Assembly (NCBI GenBank): GCA_964410065.1
Contig: CAYPFO010000009.1
Span: forward strand, 20,590-84,589
Source: Serpens sp964410065
GTDB lineage: Bacteria; Pseudomonadota; Gammaproteobacteria; Pseudomonadales; Pseudomonadaceae
DNA: 64,000 bases
Direction: 5' to 3'
The notes beneath the pieces were generated by a model, which searched no databases, was not told the DNA's origin, and saw only the letters and a program-made list of their open reading frames with translations. The position numbers and the translations under genes were made by a program. Below are positions 7,005 to 15,444 of the stretch, in pieces (position 1 is the stretch's first letter; each line of letters starts with the position of its first letter).

Positions 7005-9542
7005 ATGCTGCCCCGCTTCTGTTTGTTGTCTCGCCTTGCGCCGTGCGCCGCCCTGCTGACGTTACTGACCCTGGGGGGTTGCCAGAGCCTGCTGGATGCC
7101 CGCTACCGCGACAGCGTGCCGCCAACTCAGGGCACCCTGACCTTTCCCGAGCTGAGCGATAGCGCCTCGGTGCGGCGCAATGCACTGGGCATGCCGCTGA
7201 TCGAAGCGCACACCCTGCCCGGTGCGCTGTTCACGCTGGGCTACGTGCATGCCAGCGATCGCTTGAGCCAGATGGTCGGTATGCGTCTGATGGCCTCGGG
7301 GCGCCTGGCGGAAATGGTCGGCCCCGGCGTACTGGAGATCGACCGCTTCATGCGCACGGTGAACCTGCGCCAGAGCGCCGAGGTGCTGTATCGCCATGCA
7401 TCGCCGGAACTGAAGGCGCTTTTCGCCACATACGCCAAGGGCGTCAATGCATACCTGCATCAGCATCGCGACACCCTGCCGATGGATCTGGCCGAATCCG
7501 GCCATCAACCCGCCGAGTGGCAGGCGGAAGATTCGGTGCTGATCTTTTGCCTGTTGAACTTTGGCTTGGCGGTCAACCTGCGGGAAGAAATCGCCGGCCT
7601 GGTGCTGGCGCAGAAAGTCGGTACCGAAAAGCTCGCCTGGCTGCTGCCCGTCTACCCCGACGAGCCGCTGCCCTTCGACGAGGCAGACAAGCTCAAGGGA
7701 CTTGATCTGGCCGGAAAATTCCCCGGCCTGGCAAGCCTTGAGCAGACCGCCCGGGAACTCACCGACTTGAACATGCTCGGTGTCGCCGCTTCCAACAATT
7801 GGGCGGTCGCCCCTTCCCGCAGTCGCAGCGGCAAGAGCCTGCTGGCCAATGACACCCATTTGCCCCTGGCCATGCCGTCCATGTGGAACTTCGTGCACCT
7901 GCGCACCCCGCACTTTCAGGCCGCCGGCGTCTCGGTCGCCGGTGTGCCTGCAGTAGTGGCCGGTTACAACGGCTCGCTGGGCTGGGGCATGACCATGGTC
8001 ATGGGCGACAATCAGGACCTGTTTCTTGAACGCCTCAAGGATAACAACGGACGCTTGCTGTACCTGGCCGACGGCCAGTGGCAGCCAACCCGCGAGCGCT
8101 ACGAGACGTTCTTCATCAAGGGTCAGCGGCCGGTGCGCGAGTTGATTCACGAGACCCGCAACGGCCCGCTGCTCAACGGCGCGCTGCGCCAGTCCAAGCA
8201 CATGCTGCAACCTCAGGCGCTGACCAGCCGCTACGGCCTGGCCTACCGCAGCGTGCAATTAGAAGCCGACCAGAGCCTGGATGCATTTTTCAAACTGTCC
8301 ATGGCGCAGACGGTGGATCAGGCCTTCGAGGCCACCCGCGAAGTGCGCGCCATGCCGCTGAATATTGTCTTTGCCGACGCACAGAACATCGCCTGGCAAG
8401 TCACCGGCCGCTACCCTAACCGCCGTGCCGGGCGCGGACTGCTGCCCTCGCCCGGCTGGGATAACGCCTACGCCTGGGACGGCTTTGCCGGCCCCGACCT
8501 GCACCCCTACGATCAGAATCCGCAGCAAGGTTGGCTCGGCACGGCCAATCACCGCAGCGTGCCCAGCGGTTACGGCGTGCAATTGTCCAATTCCTGGTAC
8601 TACCCGGAGCGGGCCGAACGCATCGGCCAATGGCTCGATGGAACCAGCGGTCACGACACTGAGGGCATGATTGCCATGCAGTACGATCAGTCCAGCCCTT
8701 TCGTCGCCAAGCTGCAGGCCATGCTCACCGAGCCCGGCATGGGCCAGGCGCTCGAACACGCCATTCTCGCCTTGCCTGCAACACCGCGGGACCATGCCCG
8801 CGAGGCGCTGTCTCGCTTGCTGGCCTTTGACGGCCAATTGACCAGTGACTCCGCCGATGCCGCGCTCTATGGCGCGTTCCTGCATGAAAGCGCGCGCCAG
8901 ACGTTCCTGGATGAGCTCGGACCTGACGACAGTCCTGCCTGGCAGGCCTTGGTCAGCGTGGCTGACAGCTCCTATTCGGCCCAGGCGGATCACTTGCTGG
9001 GTCGCGACGACAGCCCGTTCTGGGACAACATCCACACAGCGGAGCATGAGGACAAAGCGGTCATTCTCGCCCGCAGCCTGGCCGGCGCCGTGGCGCTGCT
9101 GGAAAAGCGCCTGGGTCGCGACCGCGGGGGCTGGCAATGGGGCGCGCTGCACCGTTACACCTGGACCACCGACACCAGCAAACTGGCCCCCTACATGGGC
9201 ACAAGTGAACGGATTGGCATCAAGGCGCTGGACAGCTATCTAAACCGGGGTCCCTACCCGGCTGGGGGCGATCACAGCACGCTGAACGTTTCGGCGTATC
9301 ACTGGGGTCAGGGTTTTGATACCTGGCTGATACCTGCCATGCGCATCATTGTGGATTTTGGCCGGGACGAACCCTTGATCGGCCTGAACAGCAGCGGCCA
9401 ATCCGGCAACCCGGCCAGCCCCCATTACGCCGACGGCATCGAGGCCTGGCGTCACGGTGATTATCAGAGCTTTCCGTTCAAGGCCGAGAACCTGCAGCAG
9501 GTGTACGGCGCAGAACGTTTGTTGTTGGTTCCGGACCGTTAA
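7005..9542 (+). CDS. quiP: Penicillin acylase-family protein, QuiP-type acyl-homoserine lactone acylase
   Basis: An 845-residue Ntn-hydrolase precursor, very close to the length of P. aeruginosa QuiP, in the same dinG / OmpA-like lipoprotein / YchJ / small-gene neighbourhood. The signal peptide ends in LLTLGGC (Cys26), which predicts a lipoprotein. The self-processing site is near Ala-Ala-Ser263-Asn-Asn-Trp, where Ser263 would become the N-terminal nucleophile of the beta chain. Conserved acylase features follow: GKSLLANDTHL, GYNGSLGWGMT and NHRSVPSGYG. QuiP removes long acyl chains from homoserine-lactone signals. Substrate range cannot be read from sequence, and other N-acyl amides are possible. 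AAGGAAC upstream of ATG 7005 supports the start. Confidence 0.88.
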   Translation: MLPRFCLLSRLAPCAALLTLLTLGGCQSLLDARYRDSVPPTQGTLTFPELSDSASVRRNALGMPLIEAHTLPGALFTLGYVHASDRLSQMVGMRLMASGRLAEMVGPGVLEIDRFMRTVNLRQSAEVLYRHASPELKALFATYAKGVNAYLHQHRDTLPMDLAESGHQPAEWQAEDSVLIFCLLNFGLAVNLREEIAGLVLAQKVGTEKLAWLLPVYPDEPLPFDEADKLKGLDLAGKFPGLASLEQTARELTDLNMLGVAASNNWAVAPSRSRSGKSLLANDTHLPLAMPSMWNFVHLRTPHFQAAGVSVAGVPAVVAGYNGSLGWGMTMVMGDNQDLFLERLKDNNGRLLYLADGQWQPTRERYETFFIKGQRPVRELIHETRNGPLLNGALRQSKHMLQPQALTSRYGLAYRSVQLEADQSLDAFFKLSMAQTVDQAFEATREVRAMPLNIVFADAQNIAWQVTGRYPNRRAGRGLLPSPGWDNAYAWDGFAGPDLHPYDQNPQQGWLGTANHRSVPSGYGVQLSNSWYYPERAERIGQWLDGTSGHDTEGMIAMQYDQSSPFVAKLQAMLTEPGMGQALEHAILALPATPRDHAREALSRLLAFDGQLTSDSADAALYGAFLHESARQTFLDELGPDDSPAWQALVSVADSSYSAQADHLLGRDDSPFWDNIHTAEHEDKAVILARSLAGAVALLEKRLGRDRGGWQWGALHRYTWTTDTSKLAPYMGTSERIGIKALDSYLNRGPYPAGGDHSTLNVSAYHWGQGFDTWLIPAMRIIVDFGRDEPLIGLNSSGQSGNPASPHYADGIEAWRHGDYQSFPFKAENLQQVYGAERLLLVPDR

Positions 9543-9549
9543 AAAAGCA

Positions 9550-9583
9550 ACGGCCCGCACCCCGAGCACGGAATGCGGGCCGT
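9550..9583 (-). terminator. Rho-independent terminator for the 9592-9819 gene
   Basis: Perfect 10-bp inverted repeat ACGGCCCGCA / TGCGGGCCGT. Read on the minus strand it is followed by TTGCTTTTTT, a proper U-tract. It sits between convergent genes and may also slow read-through from quiP. Confidence 0.8.
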
Positions 9584-9591
9584 CAGCTGGA

Positions 9592-9819
9592 TTAGGCCTG
9601 GGTGATACCGGTGATGGTGATGCCATACAGCTCCGAGAGCAGTACAGCCGGCCCGCGCAAATCTCCATCCACCTCGCTGGGTTCCTGAGCCTCGAACTGC
9701 TGGCGGGCCCACTTCAAGGTATGCCGAACGGCCTGTTCCAGATTGGGTTGCTTAGCCGATTCGATTTCCAGAGTGGCGGTATTGTTGTCCTTGTTATAGG
9801 TAATGATCCATCGGGCCAT
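9592..9819 (-). CDS. Small conserved hypothetical protein
   Basis: A 75-residue acidic, soluble protein beginning MARWIITYNKDNNTATLEIES with a beta-strand-rich start, followed by an amphipathic helix (EQAVRHTLKWARQQFEA). I chose ATG 9817-9819 because AGGAGG lies 7-12 bp upstream. No family with a known function is recognised. It ends at a strong terminator shared with quiP. Confidence 0.72.
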   Translation of the reverse strand: MARWIITYNKDNNTATLEIESAKQPNLEQAVRHTLKWARQQFEAQEPSEVDGDLRGPAVLLSELYGITITGITQA

Positions 9820-9902
9820 GGTCTGCCTCCTTTTTATAAATACTCTGCAGTACTCAACTTCAGCGTAGGCTCTCACCATTAATTCGCCCGTTTGAATCGC
9901 GG

Positions 9903-10073
9903 TCAGGCGATGGGCTTGGGCGGCGGCTCATCCGGAATGGTCGGCTCACCGGGTTCGCCAGGGTACGGTGGCGGACCAGGAGGCGGCGGTTGCTCCGGGT
10001 CACCAAAAACGTCCGCCCCATTAATGAGTGCTCTCGTCCCAACGACTGTCTGTTGCGTGTATGAAGTCCGCAT
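9903..10073 (-). CDS. Proline-rich 56-residue protein
   Basis: A minus-strand frame from ATG (10071-10073) to TGA (9903-9905). It encodes a polar N-terminus (MRTSYTQQTVVGTRALINGA) followed by a tail of Pro-Gly-Glu repeats (DPEQPPPPGPPPYPGEPGEP) ending near KPIA. AGGAGGG lies about 6 bp upstream of the ATG, a strong Shine-Dalgarno. There is no signal peptide, and the C-terminal half is probably disordered. No function is known. The strong ribosome-binding site and low-complexity coding bias in one frame support a real gene. Confidence 0.7.
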   Translation of the reverse strand: MRTSYTQQTVVGTRALINGADVFGDPEQPPPPGPPPYPGEPGEPTIPDEPPPKPIA

Positions 10074-10220
10074 GACAACGCCCTCCTTTGTATGTGATCT
10101 CAGACATAGAGCCCGACATCAGCAGGGAATTCCCTTTCTTCGTTGGGTGGCTGCAGCAACGGCGGGCGCTCGATCTCCCACTGCTTTATCATTTGCCCCG
10201 CCCTGTCGCGGATGATTGTT

Positions 10221-10430
10221 ATGCCCAGACACTTGTTAGCCTGTTTTCTATTCGCAACCCTGTTCACCGCTGCCGCACACGCCGCACCGGCGCCCTGGTT
10301 CAGTTGGGAAAGCCTGCTCAACGGCCACCGGGTGTGCGCACAAACCACTCCCGGTCCGGGCTGGCGCAAGGCCGCCGGCCCGTTTCGCAATGCCGCGTGC
10401 CGCCCCACCCAACAGGTGCCTGCCCAGTGA
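10221..10430 (+). CDS. Small secreted hypothetical protein
   Basis: A 69-residue protein with a clear signal peptide (MPRHLLACFLFATLFTAAAHA) and a mature part of about 48 residues carrying two cysteines (HRVCAQTT, RNAACRP) that could form a disulfide. An alternative ATG lies 9 bp upstream. Its stop overlaps the GTG start of trmO (GTGA), which suggests translational coupling. The function is unknown. Confidence 0.65.
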   Translation: MPRHLLACFLFATLFTAAAHAAPAPWFSWESLLNGHRVCAQTTPGPGWRKAAGPFRNAACRPTQQVPAQ

Positions 10431-11137
10431 GTCACCCCGCCATGCATTGCGTCACACCGGTCGGTTACGTCCGCTCCTGCTTCAAGGATAAATTCGCCAT
10501 TCCGCGCCAGCCACAACTGGCGCCCGCTGCCCGTGGCGTCCTGGAGCTGGTCGCGCCGTTCGATCAACCCGAGGCTGTAGAAGGCCTTGAGCAGGTCAGT
10601 CACGTCTGGCTGCTGTTTCTCTTTCATCAGGCGCTGGAAGACACGCCTCGCCTCAAGGTGCGCCCTCCGCGCCTGGGCGGTAACCGCAGCCTTGGCGTGT
10701 TCGCCACACGGGCGACCCATCGCCCCAACGGCATTGGCCAATCTGTGGTGCGTCTGGACAAGGTCGAACCCGGACGCCTGTGGCTCTCGGGTATCGACTT
10801 GCTCGATGGCACGCCGGTGGTGGATATCAAACCCTACGTGCCCTATGCCGACTGCCCGCCGACCGCATTCAACAGCATCGCAGCCGATGCGCCGCTGCCG
10901 ATTGCCGTGGACTGGACGCCCAGCGCACTGTACCAGGCCCGCGAGCATGCCCAGCGCCTGGCGGAACCCTTGGTGCAGCTGATCGAACAATGCCTGGCGC
11001 AGGACCCGCGTCCCGCCTACCAGAAACCCACACCCGAGCGTCGTTACGGTGTGGGATTCTGGGACGTGCAGGTGCGCTGGCACTATCCGCGGCCAGGCTT
11101 GATTTGCGTACTGGAAGTGGTCAGCAACCCGGAATGA
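10427..11137 (+). CDS. trmO: tRNA (N6-threonylcarbamoyladenosine-N6)-methyltransferase TrmO
   Basis: A 236-residue TsaA/TrmO-family enzyme that methylates t6A37 to m6t6A in tRNA-Thr. Family hallmarks are visible: PVGYVRSCFKDKFAIPRQP near the N-terminus, LGVFATRATHRPNGIGQSVV around the SAM-binding beta-barrel, GIDLLDGTPVVDIKPY and the C-terminal RYGVGFWDV. The start is GTG 10427, overlapping the previous stop. ATG 10442 is the alternative and would remove five residues. Confidence 0.9.
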   Translation: MSHPAMHCVTPVGYVRSCFKDKFAIPRQPQLAPAARGVLELVAPFDQPEAVEGLEQVSHVWLLFLFHQALEDTPRLKVRPPRLGGNRSLGVFATRATHRPNGIGQSVVRLDKVEPGRLWLSGIDLLDGTPVVDIKPYVPYADCPPTAFNSIAADAPLPIAVDWTPSALYQAREHAQRLAEPLVQLIEQCLAQDPRPAYQKPTPERRYGVGFWDVQVRWHYPRPGLICVLEVVSNPE

Positions 11138-11216
11138 TTCACAACCAGCTCCGCCTTGAACAGGCCGGCCCACCGACGCTACGCTCAGCGAGCTGTCTTC
11201 TTCTGAGGGTGCCGCC

Positions 11217-11888
11217 ATGGGCCGAATAGCTTTGCCCGGCCCGCTAACCTACCTGGCCCGCCATCCTTCGGCCATGCTGCTGCTCATTCAGCTCCTCGGG
11301 GTGTTGCTCTATCCGTGGATGGAAAATACCCCGCTCGGCCGCGCGCTGTTCGGTGCCTTCGGTATAGTCGTACTTGGGGCGACGTTGCGCCTGGTGCGTC
11401 GCAGCGCGGCACAAGCCTGGATCGGCGTCCTGTTGGCGGCCATGGTGCTGAGTCTGTGGGCGTTGAACCTGTTCGCCATGCGCTGGCAGCTGACGCTGGC
11501 CATCGCCATCCTGGAAGGGGCTTTTTACCTCTACGCGGCGGGCAGCCTGATTAGCTACATGATGGAAGATCAGCGCGCCACCACCGATGAACTGTTCGCC
11601 TCCGGCGCCACCTTCACCCTGCTCGCCTGGTCGTTCGCCTTTTTCTACAACGCCTGCCAGATTCTGATTCCCGGCAGCTTCGCCGCGCTGGTCGAGCCTG
11701 AGTCAGCTCGCACCTGGATGGAGTTGCTGTACCTCAGCTTCGTCACCCTGTCCGGCGTCGGTATCGGCGATATTCTGCCGCTAAATCCCATGGCGCGGGC
11801 GCTGGTCATGCTGGAGGCGTTTGTCGGGGTGATGTACATCGCCTTGGTGGTCTCCCGGCTGATCGGCCTCACCATACTCCGCCGTTAA
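11217..11888 (+). CDS. Ion-channel (two-TM potassium-channel-like) family membrane protein
   Basis: A 223-residue protein with about six hydrophobic segments. The last two flank a pore-loop sequence LSFVTLSGVGIGDILP that matches the K+ channel P-loop, but the selectivity filter reads GVGIGD instead of the common VGYGD. The first four helices may act as a simplified sensor-like domain. No RCK or cyclic-nucleotide domain is attached. It is most likely an ion channel of the inner membrane. Ion selectivity is uncertain because of the changed filter. Confidence 0.78.
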   Translation: MGRIALPGPLTYLARHPSAMLLLIQLLGVLLYPWMENTPLGRALFGAFGIVVLGATLRLVRRSAAQAWIGVLLAAMVLSLWALNLFAMRWQLTLAIAILEGAFYLYAAGSLISYMMEDQRATTDELFASGATFTLLAWSFAFFYNACQILIPGSFAALVEPESARTWMELLYLSFVTLSGVGIGDILPLNPMARALVMLEAFVGVMYIALVVSRLIGLTILRR

Positions 11889-11894
11889 CGCCCA

Positions 11895-11920
11895 TAAAAA
11901 AACCCGGCAAGCCGGGTTTT
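11895..11920. terminator. Bidirectional terminator
   Basis: A-run, then AACCCGGCAAGCCGGGTTTT: stem AACCCGGC / GCCGGGTT with flanking A and T tracts on both strands. It lies between the channel gene (plus) and fpr (minus) and can serve both. Confidence 0.85.
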
Positions 11921-11937
11921 GGAAGTATTCGTTACGG

Positions 11938-12714
11938 TCACTTCTCGACGAAGGCACGCTCGATCAAATAATCGCCCGGATCACCCATACGCGCCGACGC
12001 CGTCAGGCCAAAGCTATCGAGGGTTGCGCTGGTGTCGGTCAGCATGCTCGGGCTGCCGCAAATCATGGCACGGTCGTCCTGCGGATTGATCGGCGGCAGG
12101 CCGATGTCGCTAAACAGCTTGCCACTGCGCATCAGGTCGGTGAGACGGCCCTGGTTACGGAAGGGTTCGCGGGTCACCGTGGGGTAATAAATCAGCTTAT
12201 CGCGCACCGCATCGCCAAAAAACTCATTCTGCGGCAGCTGCTGGGTAATGAACTCTTCATAGGCGACTTCGCTGACGTAACGCACGCCGTGGACCAGGAT
12301 TACCTTCTCGAACCGTTCATAGGTTTCTGGATCCTGGATCACGCTGATGAACGGCGCCAGCCCTGTGCCGGTGCTCAGCAGATAAAGATGCTTGCCAGGC
12401 TTCAGGTCGCTCAGTACCAGGGTGCCGGTCGGCTTCTTGCTGACCATGATATTGTCGCCTTCCTTGAGGTGTTGCAGGCGCGAGGTGAGCGGGCCGTTAT
12501 CCACCTTGATGCTGAAGAACTCCAGGTGCTCTTCATAATTGGGGCTGGCAACCGAGTAGGCGCGCATCAGCGGACGCCCATTCACTTCCAGGCCGATCAT
12601 CACGAACTGGCCATTTTCAAAACGCAGCCCCGGATCACGGGTGGTCTTGAAGCTGAAAAGGGTGTCGTTCCAGTGGTGAACACTGAGCACACGCTCGACG
12701 TTCAGATTGCTCAT
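11938..12714 (-). CDS. fpr: Ferredoxin-NADP+ reductase
   Basis: A 258-residue FAD enzyme, the same size as P. aeruginosa and P. putida FprA. It carries the FAD-binding RAYSVASPNY (about residues 50-59), a glycine-rich STGTGLAPF for NADP(H) binding and the C-terminal CGSPSMLTDT region, ending in VEK as in the bacterial subclass I enzymes. It shuttles electrons between NADPH and ferredoxin or flavodoxin and supports Fe-S repair and oxidative-stress defence. It is divergent from finR, which in P. putida activates it under oxidative stress. Confidence 0.95.
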   Translation of the reverse strand: MSNLNVERVLSVHHWNDTLFSFKTTRDPGLRFENGQFVMIGLEVNGRPLMRAYSVASPNYEEHLEFFSIKVDNGPLTSRLQHLKEGDNIMVSKKPTGTLVLSDLKPGKHLYLLSTGTGLAPFISVIQDPETYERFEKVILVHGVRYVSEVAYEEFITQQLPQNEFFGDAVRDKLIYYPTVTREPFRNQGRLTDLMRSGKLFSDIGLPPINPQDDRAMICGSPSMLTDTSATLDSFGLTASARMGDPGDYLIERAFVEK

Positions 12715-12773
12715 GGTGGTCCTCGTAGGATGCCGAAAGGCAAGAAATTGCAGCGATTTTACCGACTCTCCGG

Positions 12774-12814
12774 TTATCTGTTAAATTAATTATTAAAATA
12801 TAACTTATCGGTTA
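12774..12814. promoter_or_regulatory. Direct repeat in the fpr-finR intergenic region, candidate FinR operator
   Basis: TTATCTGTTA (12774-12783) and TTATCGGTTA (12805-12814) form a 9/10 direct repeat whose copies start 31 bp apart, about three helical turns, within a very AT-rich stretch. It lies between divergent fpr and finR and abuts the finR start, so it is well placed for both activation of fpr and autoregulation. FinR binding is inferred. Confidence 0.5.
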
Positions 12815-12821
12815 GATGAAT

Positions 12822-13748
12822 ATGCGATTTACCCTGCGCCAACTTGAGGTGTTTGTCGCCATTGCTAAGCAGGAAAGCGTGTCTCGTGCGGCAGAAACCC
12901 TCTCACTTTCGCAATCGGCCGCCAGCAGTTCTCTGACTGAACTGGAACGGCAATCCGACTGCCAGTTGTTCGAGCGTCACGGCAAACGCCTGAAACTCAA
13001 CAGCCTGGGCGAGCAGCTGTTACCCCAGGCCATGGCTCTGCTGGCCCAAGGTCGAGAAATCGAAAACATTCTGAGTGGCCACAGTGATTTTGGCTCATTG
13101 GAAGTGGGCGCGACCTTGACCGTGGGCAACTATCTGGCGACTCTGCTGCTGGGTGTGTTCATGCAGCGCCACCCGGAATGCCGTGTGGCCCTGCATGTCC
13201 ACAATACTGCTCAGGTGGTGCACCAGATTGCCCACTATGAACTTGATTTAGGTCTGATCGAGGGTGAATGCCATCACCCGGATATCGAAGTGCAGCCGTG
13301 GGTGGAAGATGAACTGGTGGTGTTTTGCGCGCCGCAGCATCCACTTGCCACCCGAGGCACCGCCAGCCTGGATGAGTTGCGCAATGAAGCCTGGATTCTG
13401 CGTGAAAAAGGCTCAGGTACCCGCATGAGTTTCGACCAGGCCGTGCGTGGCCAACATGCGCCGCTCAATGTACGCCTGGAACTGGAACATACCGAAGCGA
13501 TCAAGCGGGCGGTGGAGTCGGGCCTGGGGATCGGCTGCATTTCGCGCCTGGCTCTGCGCGATGCCTTCCGGCGCGGCAGCCTGGTCGCCCTAGAAACCCC
13601 GGAGTTGGATTTGCGCCGACAGTTCTGTTTTATCTGGAACAAACGCAAATACCAGAGCGCCGCGATGCGCGAGTTTATCGAGCAATGTCGAGCGCTGACT
13701 GCCAATGTGCGACGCAGCGATGAAATCGTCCTGCCCACCATTACCTGA
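12822..13748 (+). CDS. finR: LysR-family transcriptional regulator FinR
   Basis: A 308-residue LysR-type regulator. The winged HTH is at about residues 3-60 (FTLRQLEVFVAIAKQESVSR, AETLSLSQSAASSSLTELER), followed by a CysB-like effector domain. The position divergent from fpr identifies it as FinR, the activator of fpr described in P. putida. ATG 12822 matches the usual MRFTLRQLEVF start; an ATG six bases upstream would add two residues. No good Shine-Dalgarno is seen for either. Confidence 0.9.
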   Translation: MRFTLRQLEVFVAIAKQESVSRAAETLSLSQSAASSSLTELERQSDCQLFERHGKRLKLNSLGEQLLPQAMALLAQGREIENILSGHSDFGSLEVGATLTVGNYLATLLLGVFMQRHPECRVALHVHNTAQVVHQIAHYELDLGLIEGECHHPDIEVQPWVEDELVVFCAPQHPLATRGTASLDELRNEAWILREKGSGTRMSFDQAVRGQHAPLNVRLELEHTEAIKRAVESGLGIGCISRLALRDAFRRGSLVALETPELDLRRQFCFIWNKRKYQSAAMREFIEQCRALTANVRRSDEIVLPTIT

Positions 13749-13778
13749 AACGCTGGGCGGCAATAGACTTCCCGACCG

Positions 13779-14426
13779 TTAGCTCGGGACGGTTTCCAAC
13801 TGTTGAAGCAGCAAGGCCGCCTGGGTACGTGTACGCACGCCCAGCTTGCGGAAAATCGCGGTCACGTGCGCTTTGACCGTCGCTTCGGAGACGCTCAGTT
13901 CATAGGCAATCTGCTTGTTCAGCAGCCCCTCACAAACCATGGTCAGTACCCGAAACTGCTGCGGTGTCAGGCTTGCCAGTCCAGCACTGGCTGCGCGTTC
14001 TTCTTCGGATACGGCCGGCCCGGCATCACCCATCTCCGGCCACCAGACATCGCCATCAAGCACAGCCCTGACCGCTTGCTGAATGGTTTCCAGTGAGCTG
14101 GATTTGGGAATGAATCCACTGGCGCCAAATTCGCGGGAGCGGCTGACCACCGCCGCCTCCTCTTGGGCAGAGACCATCACGACAGGTATTTGTGGGTATT
14201 GACCGCGCAACAACACCAGGCCAGAGAAGCCATAGGCGCCGGGCATGTTCAGGTCGAGCAACACCAGATCCCAATCGGACTTGATAGCCAGACGCTCCTC
14301 CAGCTCCGCGATGCTTGCCGCTTCCACCAGGTTGGCTTCACTGCCCAACCCCTGGCTTAACGCCTGAAGCAACGCACTACGAAACAACGGATGATCGTCA
14401 GCGATGAGAATTTCGTAGGCAGCCAT
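13779..14426 (-). CDS. erdR: NarL/LuxR-type response regulator, ErdR/CrbR-like
   Basis: A 215-residue response regulator with an N-terminal receiver domain (acidic pair D10-D11, phospho-acceptor Asp58 in LVLLDLNMPG) and a C-terminal LuxR-type HTH (LTPQQFRVLTMVCEGLLNKQ, SEATVKAHVTAIFRKLGV). No sensor kinase is adjacent, as is usual for ErdR/CrbR, whose kinase (MxtR/CrbS) is encoded elsewhere. That system controls acetyl-CoA synthetase and ethanol/acetate use. The subfamily call rests on the N-terminal sequence YEILIADDHPLFRSAL and on the place next to finR-fpr. Confidence in the symbol is moderate. Confidence 0.8.
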   Translation of the reverse strand: MAAYEILIADDHPLFRSALLQALSQGLGSEANLVEAASIAELEERLAIKSDWDLVLLDLNMPGAYGFSGLVLLRGQYPQIPVVMVSAQEEAAVVSRSREFGASGFIPKSSSLETIQQAVRAVLDGDVWWPEMGDAGPAVSEEERAASAGLASLTPQQFRVLTMVCEGLLNKQIAYELSVSEATVKAHVTAIFRKLGVRTRTQAALLLQQLETVPS

Positions 14427-14548
14427 GAAATGTCCCTGTTTTTATATGGATCTTGGCAGACAACCAAGGATGACGAGCTTGATCAGAGTGGTCAAGCGAG
14501 ATGCTTTGCGGCAAAGTTTGCGCCTTTTTCCCGTCGAGATGTTCTGCA

Positions 14549-15442
14549 ATGCAAAGCAAAGCCCTGCGCGCCGATCTGTTGATGTTGATTACCGCGTTAA
14601 TCTGGGGATCGGCCTTTGTGGCCCAGCGGGTCGGTATGGACGCCATCGGCCCTTTCCTGTTTACCGGTTTGCGTTTCTGCATGGGCGCCCTGGTGCTGTT
14701 GCCGCTGATCTGGCGACAAAAGAAAGCCAGTGAAACTCCCGCGCCGGGCTTTGCTCATCGTGGCGTGTTGCTGGGTGGCGTGCTGATGGGCCTGGCACTG
14801 ACTCTGGGTATTAACCTGCAACAGGTTGGTCTGCTGTTTACGACGGTAACCAACTCGGGCTTTATCACCGGCTTGTACGTGATTGTCGTGCCTCTGCTGG
14901 GCCTGTTCATTGGCCAGCGCGCTGGGCTGGGAACCTGGCTTGGAGCCTCTCTGGCGGTGGCCGGCATGTTCCTGCTCAGCGTTGGGGACAATTTCCACGT
15001 GGCGTCGGGTGACTGGCTGCAACTGGCTGGCGCCTTTGTCTGGGGCGTTCACGTACTGGTGGTAGGGTTTTTCGCCAGCCGCTACGACCCGCTACGCCTG
15101 GCTTTCCTGCAATTCGTCACCTGCGGGGTGATCAGCCTGCTGCTGGCGGTGGTATTCGAACCCATTGTCTGGGACGCGATTGTCCAGGCCGCTCCGGCTC
15201 TGCTTTACGGTGGTTTTTTTGCCGTCGGTGTCGGTTACACACTCCAGGTCGTGGCACAGCAACACGCCATCGCCTCCCATGCGGCAATCATCCTGTCACT
15301 GGAAGCGGTCTTCGCGGCCTTCTCCGGCTGGCTGTTCCTGGGTGAAAGCCTGGCGATGAAAGGCTACATCGGCGCTGCATTGATGTTTGCCGGGATGCTG
15401 CTTGCCCAGCTGTGGCCCAAGAAGGCAGAAGTCGTCCGGTAG
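14549..15442 (+). CDS. EamA-family (DMT superfamily) transporter
   Basis: A 297-residue protein with ten predicted transmembrane helices and the two EamA repeats. N-terminal LITALIWGSAFVAQRVGM and C-terminal SLEAVFAAFSGWLFLGE are the typical repeat signatures. It is a drug/metabolite exporter-like inner-membrane protein with unknown substrate. I chose ATG 14549 because it precedes MQSKALRADLLML directly. An upstream ATG in frame adds a cysteine-rich segment unlike the family. It is divergent from the response-regulator gene. Confidence 0.87.
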   Translation: MQSKALRADLLMLITALIWGSAFVAQRVGMDAIGPFLFTGLRFCMGALVLLPLIWRQKKASETPAPGFAHRGVLLGGVLMGLALTLGINLQQVGLLFTTVTNSGFITGLYVIVVPLLGLFIGQRAGLGTWLGASLAVAGMFLLSVGDNFHVASGDWLQLAGAFVWGVHVLVVGFFASRYDPLRLAFLQFVTCGVISLLLAVVFEPIVWDAIVQAAPALLYGGFFAVGVGYTLQVVAQQHAIASHAAIILSLEAVFAAFSGWLFLGESLAMKGYIGAALMFAGMLLAQLWPKKAEVVR

Positions 15443-15444
15443 AG

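Noticed and set aside
7062..8258. A 398-codon minus-strand frame
   Set aside because: Antisense to quiP, whose reading frame has clear conserved motifs. Composition is typical of a shadow frame.
10100..11218. A 372-codon minus-strand frame
   Set aside because: Antisense to trmO and the small secreted gene, with no recognisable domain.
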